The translations under genes and the position numbers were made by a program. The notes under the pieces are model-generated. The model had not been told where the DNA came from and ran no database searches. It saw only the letters and a program-made list of their open reading frames with translations. Below are positions 30,515-34,105 of a stretch of DNA of 34,105 bases, in pieces. The DNA comes from Candidatus Cloacimonadota bacterium (GTDB lineage: Bacteria; Cloacimonadota; Cloacimonadia; Cloacimonadales; Cloacimonadaceae), in the NCBI GenBank assembly GCA_029561955.1, contig JAKQWO010000006.1:1-34105 (forward strand), read 5' to 3'. Numbering within the stretch: the stretch's first letter is position 1; each line of letters starts with the position of its first letter.

Positions 30515-31984
30515 TTAACTAAATATAATTGTAAAGGTATAGTCAAATAGTCCGCTTACGCCGCCAAGACTCCAAGAGGATACAACTTGCTTGACTTCGT
30601 TTAGGAAAGAGGTGGGCAAGTTTCCGGAAGTGGGGATAACTTGCACGGCTTCTATCTTGTTTCCGGTACCGTAAATCCTGATGTTTACTGATCCACCGCT
30701 GCTTTGTATAGCTGCGGTTTTTCTGTAGAGACTTGTAATCTGGCTCTTACGGCTATTGACTGCCCTTCTGAGTGCTTCATTGACTGATTGCTGTTCTGGA
30801 GATGCAGAAGCAATGTTGCCTTCTGAGATCGCAGGGGCTCTTTGAGAAATCCTGGCGATCGCTGCACGTTCGCTACTTGTGACTGCAACAGGCTTGCCCA
30901 AGGTAGCGATCTCCGCTGCAGAAAGATTGCCTCTTACATCCACACGTCCTGATGGTCTGGCGGTAGTACCGGCCAATCCACCAACAGGAGAGGCTGCCGT
31001 GAAGTCACTCTGTTGATAAGTGACAATAGCATTGGGGTCGAAAGTAGAGGCCATACCGCCACCGGTTCCTCCGCCACCACCACCAAAACCGGTTCCACCG
31101 GTTCCAGTACCGTATCCACCACCACCTGTGCCTCCCCTGCGGGAAGCTGCCACGAATTCACGTGTGGAAGTGATAGCGATGGGATCGCGAACTACAGCGT
31201 TGGGATCAAATTTCCCCACTCCAAATAGAGAGGAAGCTCCGCGTGCCGTTGCACCGGTTGGTCTCCGAGTTGTAGCGGTAGTTTTTTCAGCTTTGGCAGC
31301 GGCTTCAGCAGCAGCTTTTGCGGCTGCTTCTGCGGCTAACCTTGCGGCTTCATCATCCTCACGCTGACCCACGGGTACCTCTTGTTTAAAGGCTTCCACT
31401 CTTTGGGCAGACCTCAGCCGCCTCAAGGCGGCCTCTAAGGTTCCTTCCGCTACTTTAGCGGGCTTGAGAGCCAAATCATAAATGCCCAGAAACACTATTG
31501 TAATGAAGAGGAAAAGGATAATCATAGACCGCCCAAATTTCTCTTGAGGAGTGCTTTCGGCTCTACGGGAATAGGTGGCTACGATCTGCTTTTCTTCTTC
31601 GGTGAGTACATAAGTGTAGGGCTCTCCAAAGCTATATTTAACCTGCCAATCCGGATGCAAGGTGAGAGTGCCTTCCATATCATTTTGCAGCAGAAGGCTA
31701 TTCCCACTGAGCAATCGCTGACCGCTAAGGGCTGCTTGATCCATGTTTTGCCCGTGCTTAACACATTCGAGTTGGCTGCCAGGCAACAGATTTAGATATA
31801 GCTCGTTCCCTTTTTGGGTAACTAATTTGTGCTTATCCGGAAAGGAAGGTAGCAGCACCTGCCAAAGCAGATGTTTGTTTGAACCTATGAACCATTCTTT
31901 CTTGAACAAGCCTGAACCATGCTTGATCTTGTCCAGGTCTTTGCCTTTATAGTTTAGCTCAAGGTTGAGTTGTGTTTTTGCCAT
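30515..31984 (-). CDS. TonB-like energy transducer with AgmX/PglI-type C-terminal domain
   Basis: A 489-residue single-span membrane protein with an N-terminal cytoplasmic domain. Residues 1-135 form a beta-rich domain that could be FHA-like (WFIGSNKHLLWQVLLPSF); this is tentative. A membrane helix follows at 153-171 (SMIILFLFITIVFLGIYDL). Next come an Ala-rich coil (213-232), a Gly-rich flexible stretch (284-310), and FDPNA(V/I)V occurring twice. The C-terminal domain at about 400-489 (ALRRAVNSRKSQITSLYRKT ... VVSSWSLGG ... YTFTIIFS) matches the AgmX/PglI and TonB pattern. Such proteins use ExbB/ExbD to transmit the proton-motive force across the periplasm. It is last in the operon, 9 nt after the second ExbD gene. 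Confidence 0.8.
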   Translation of the reverse strand: MAKTQLNLELNYKGKDLDKIKHGSGLFKKEWFIGSNKHLLWQVLLPSFPDKHKLVTQKGNELYLNLLPGSQLECVKHGQNMDQAALSGQRLLSGNSLLLQNDMEGTLTLHPDWQVKYSFGEPYTYVLTEEEKQIVATYSRRAESTPQEKFGRSMIILFLFITIVFLGIYDLALKPAKVAEGTLEAALRRLRSAQRVEAFKQEVPVGQREDDEAARLAAEAAAKAAAEAAAKAEKTTATTRRPTGATARGASSLFGVGKFDPNAVVRDPIAITSTREFVAASRRGGTGGGGYGTGTGGTGFGGGGGGTGGGMASTFDPNAIVTYQQSDFTAASPVGGLAGTTARPSGRVDVRGNLSAAEIATLGKPVAVTSSERAAIARISQRAPAISEGNIASASPEQQSVNEALRRAVNSRKSQITSLYRKTAAIQSSGGSVNIRIYGTGNKIEAVQVIPTSGNLPTSFLNEVKQVVSSWSLGGVSGLFDYTFTIIFS

Positions 31985-31993
31985 AATACCTCC

Positions 31994-32536
31994 CTATAGC
32001 TGCTGCGCTTCGTTTTCTAACCAGTTGGAATCCTTCAGCGTGCTAAAATAGACGTACTTGTAGTATGACCCTGTGCCTATCTCCACAATTGCAGTGATCA
32101 CTTGGGCAGTAATCGCCTCGTCGGCTTGCACCAAGAGGCAGGGCTCGCCCCTGTTTTCATCTTCTTCAATCTCCAAAGAGAGACGGCTCAGGAATTCGTG
32201 TAAGTCGGCACGTTTTTTGGGCTCCATCAATAGGTCCTCAGGCTTCCCAAAATAGATATTATCCACGCCGACCAAGATTTGGTCAGGATATACCTTGATC
32301 ACCGTGGTGCCCATATTCTGCTCCAGACTTTCCACCGTCATGGTGGTAGGGAAAGTCATATTTTCTGGAACGGTAAGTTTCTGGGCGTCCAAAGAAATAT
32401 TCTTGATAAGGAAGACCAAGACAATGGTCAAGATATCAAGTAGAGATGTGATGGATAAGGCTTGCACTTCATCAGAAATTCTTCTGGTGACTCTTGCTTT
32501 CTTACCGCTCGCTGATGCTTTTTCTAGTATTCTCAT
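31994..32536 (-). CDS. ExbD/TolR-family protein, paralogue 2
   Basis: A 180-residue protein with a short basic cytoplasmic N-terminus, one membrane helix (about 29-45, ITSLLDILTIVLVFLIK) and a periplasmic domain. The essential membrane Asp of the family is present as Asp34 in SLLDILT. The periplasmic part contains EPCLLVQADEAITAQVITAI, the usual ExbD/TolR region (V-x-A-D-x-x-x-x). It would pair with the ExbB-like channel to harvest proton flow. Gaps are 9 nt on each side. Confidence 0.85.
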   Translation of the reverse strand: MRILEKASASGKKARVTRRISDEVQALSITSLLDILTIVLVFLIKNISLDAQKLTVPENMTFPTTMTVESLEQNMGTTVIKVYPDQILVGVDNIYFGKPEDLLMEPKKRADLHEFLSRLSLEIEEDENRGEPCLLVQADEAITAQVITAIVEIGTGSYYKYVYFSTLKDSNWLENEAQQL

Positions 32537-32545
32537 AATAATCTC

Positions 32546-33103
32546 CTAAAAATAGCCAATTCCAACGGGCTTATACATCACATTGGTAAAGCTGTTATGC
32601 TTGCACAGGTCGATGGTTTTGATCAGGGGACCATACAATACGCTTGGATAGGGACTTACGCTGATCTGAGTCTGACTTGGATTTCGCTCGCGAATCTTTT
32701 TCAAGACCTCATTTAAAGCTTGGAAATCATATACATAGCGGATCACTTCTTTGCCGGAGTCATCTCTGAACTTCTCCGTATCTGCAGCTTCAATCTTGAC
32801 AGTTTCTTGCCCGGGCTCTCTTATTTCAAAGCCTGGGAAGAGTCCTTGATCTGATGTTCGATCCATAATGTAGATTTCAATCTTCTTTTCTTCAGCTCCG
32901 CCTCCACCTGGGCCTTGGACTCCCCCGCCTCCACCACCCGATGGGGTGAAATTTAAGGCAACCAAAGCTAACTGGAATATCACCAACATGTAAAGCATGA
33001 AGGGAATAATAGTCAAAAAGAGGTTCATGAGCGGGACTATGTCCGGCTCTTTAGGACCTCCAGCGAGTCTTCGGTTCCTTCCGGCAGAAGGACGATAAGC
33101 CAT
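32546..33103 (-). CDS. ExbD/TolR-family protein, paralogue 1, with Asn at the Asp position
   Basis: A 185-residue protein with a single membrane helix (about 28-50). The family pattern before and in the helix (D-x-x-P-L-x-D-x-x-x-x-L) reads DIVPLMNLFLTIIPFML, so Asn27 replaces the proton-carrying Asp. A Gly-rich linker (56-69) leads to the periplasmic domain (VLKKIRERNPSQTQISVSPY). The C-terminus VMYKPVGIGYF fits the family. It lies 4 nt after the ExbB-like gene. It may be a structural partner of the Asp-containing paralogue in a mixed ExbD dimer. Family assignment is firm for the context and moderate from sequence alone. Confidence 0.8.
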   Translation of the reverse strand: MAYRPSAGRNRRLAGGPKEPDIVPLMNLFLTIIPFMLYMLVIFQLALVALNFTPSGGGGGGVQGPGGGGAEEKKIEIYIMDRTSDQGLFPGFEIREPGQETVKIEAADTEKFRDDSGKEVIRYVYDFQALNEVLKKIRERNPSQTQISVSPYPSVLYGPLIKTIDLCKHNSFTNVMYKPVGIGYF

Positions 33104-33107
33104 ATTA

Positions 33108-33866
33108 TTATCCCTTATTTGCCATGCTCAAGGCATTCATAATTTTAACTGTGTGTTCGTCAATATCGGCAAGGATCTTCTGGGCACGGCCAAAGAGTCC
33201 GCCATGAATCAATGAAAGAGGAATAGCAGCGATCAAGCCCATGGCAGTGGTGCCAATGGCTTTTGCGATTCCTTCTGTAAGCACCTGGTTTTTGAGGTGA
33301 TCTGGAGCACCGGCCAAGCCATAGAAGGCTTCCAGCAGGCCCCAAATGGTTCCCAACAATCCAAGATATGTGCATACCTGAGCCAGAGTGGTGAACCAGG
33401 AAAGACCTGAGTCGATCTTGTAAACAGTCTGAAGCACAGATTCTTCAAATGCGTTTTGAACGACACGATCCATCTCTTCACCTCTTTTGTTGGCTTTACG
33501 CATGTCACCAAAGGCTTTCAGACCACTCCAGAAGATGAAACCGAGTGTGGTGCCCTTGAAGCTCTCGGCAATCTTGGTGGCTTCTTCGATCTGATCGTTT
33601 TTGATGTAGCCTTTCAGTTTGAGATAAAACTTCTGTGCGTCCACTTTTTCACGCTGATAAAGCTGAATATAGCGCACAATACCATACACGAGACCAATCA
33701 CGAATACGAGAATAATTGCATAACCCCAATATCCACTGTCATGAACGATACGTCCAGGTGTGATTTTAAACTGCGCGGTATCTTGAGCAACGGGGGCTTC
33801 TTGGGCTACCAATGTCACGCAGAAAAGCATGACCATTAGCGCTAATAGAATGTGTTTTGTTTTCAT
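33108..33866 (-). CDS. ExbB/TolQ/MotA-type proton channel protein
   Basis: A 252-residue inner-membrane protein. The ATG at 33866 is chosen over the one six codons upstream. It gives a clean signal peptide (MKTKHILLALMVMLFCVTLVAQ), has GAGGAG correctly spaced, and overlaps the previous stop as ATGA. Three membrane helices follow: 46-66 (GYWGYAIILVFVIGLVYGIV), the TLAQVCTYLGLLGTIWGLLE region, and AIGTTAMGLIAAIPLSLIHG. The LGLLGT-x-x-GL and T-x-x-GL-x-x-AIP motifs are those of the MotA/TolQ/ExbB family. An N-terminal signal peptide is common in Bacteroidota-type ExbB. With the two ExbD-like proteins it forms a proton-driven motor unit. Confidence 0.92.
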   Translation of the reverse strand: MKTKHILLALMVMLFCVTLVAQEAPVAQDTAQFKITPGRIVHDSGYWGYAIILVFVIGLVYGIVRYIQLYQREKVDAQKFYLKLKGYIKNDQIEEATKIAESFKGTTLGFIFWSGLKAFGDMRKANKRGEEMDRVVQNAFEESVLQTVYKIDSGLSWFTTLAQVCTYLGLLGTIWGLLEAFYGLAGAPDHLKNQVLTEGIAKAIGTTAMGLIAAIPLSLIHGGLFGRAQKILADIDEHTVKIMNALSMANKG

Positions 33867-34105
33867 TTTGACTCCTCTAGCCATTTATTTCTTATTTCTT
33901 GCCATCTGGTAAGTTGTTGTTTGCTCACCTGTTGGATAACTTCCAACAGTGCTTTGGGAAAAGCATAGTGCCCTTCCCGGTTATAGGTATCTGTCTTGTC
34001 TTTAAAGGTAGTAATGTCAGGGATGAAGGCCTTGATTTGTATATCTAATACTTCGGTCTCCACGATTTCCCTCACATTTTCGAAACCACGGGGAGGAGTG
34101 CTAGT
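33863..34105 (-). CDS. Unknown protein, C-terminal part (runs off right edge)
   Basis: The reading frame is open to the window edge, giving at least 80 residues. The first visible ones are TSTPPRGFENVREIVETEVL and the end is LTRWQEIRNKWLEESK. An internal GTG at 34075 could be mistaken for a start, but no good ribosome binding site is present and the frame continues upstream. The visible part is mixed alpha/beta, charged and soluble-looking. I do not recognise the family. The TGA stop overlaps the ExbB-like start (ATGA), so it is the preceding gene of the same operon. Confidence 0.6.
   Translation of the reverse strand, partial: TSTPPRGFENVREIVETEVLDIQIKAFIPDITTFKDKTDTYNREGHYAFPKALLEVIQQVSKQQLTRWQEIRNKWLEESK

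Noticed and set aside
30219-30550. Two overlapping plus-strand frames of 81 and 89 codons
   Set aside because: They cross the promoter and both terminators. No ribosome binding site and no family resemblance.
33867-33884. Upstream ATG of the ExbB-like gene at 33884
   Set aside because: Adds six residues (MARGVK) before a clean signal peptide. The 33866 start has GAGGAG and an ATGA overlap.

Overview
The window is bacterial chromosome, and every gene I can support lies on the minus strand. The organism is probably a member of the FCB superphylum (Bacteroidota/Fibrobacterota/Cloacimonadota); a Cloacimonadota-like genome is my best guess. This rests on a giant secreted protein with a FlgD-like C-terminal sorting domain (type IX secretion, T9SS), encoded next to a PorV/PorQ-family barrel and a protein with the exact PorE architecture, plus several FCB-type surface proteins. 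No rRNA, tRNA, CRISPR array or transposase was seen.

Layout, in coordinate order (transcription runs right to left). (1) 1-11.5 kb: one long S10-spc ribosomal-protein operon, rpsJ to rpsM, with secY, map and infA; rpsM is cut by the left edge. Genes are packed with gaps of 0-27 nt and several ATGA overlaps. Its leader (about 11480-11705) holds an unlisted 59-codon ORF with a very strong ribosome binding site. That ORF ends in a GTGA overlap with the GTG start of rpsJ. (2) 11.7-12.5 kb: a gene-free spacer rich in palindromic repeats. (3) 12.5-18.3 kb: a four-gene operon, radical SAM protein > lipoprotein > outer-membrane barrel > membrane VWA protein. (4) 18.5-21.4 kb: a secreted 964-residue protein with near-identical 519-bp tandem repeats. 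(5) 21.4-22.3 kb: a second gene-free spacer holding the same repeat families in the same order as spacer 2. (6) 22.3-30.1 kb: a T9SS-linked operon: 1619-residue protein with 16 chitobiase/hexosaminidase C-terminal-like repeats and a sorting domain > PorV/PorQ-like barrel > PorE-like OmpA protein. It has a good sigma70-type promoter (30197-30225) and an intrinsic terminator (22222-22248). (7) 30.5-34.1 kb: an energy-transduction operon: unknown partial gene > ExbB/TolQ-like > two ExbD/TolR-like > TonB/AgmX-like transducer, closed by a strong terminator (30471-30498).

The ribosomal block is housekeeping. The rest is largely cell-envelope machinery: a T9SS cargo with its probable shuttle and peptidoglycan/outer-membrane anchor, a proton-motive-force coupled complex, and an uncharacterised lipoprotein/barrel/VWA set. 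The most unusual signals are the S10 leader ORF, the two-spacer mosaic of palindromes (including a hairpin family with compensatory stem changes), and an ExbD paralogue that has Asn where the family's membrane Asp is expected.
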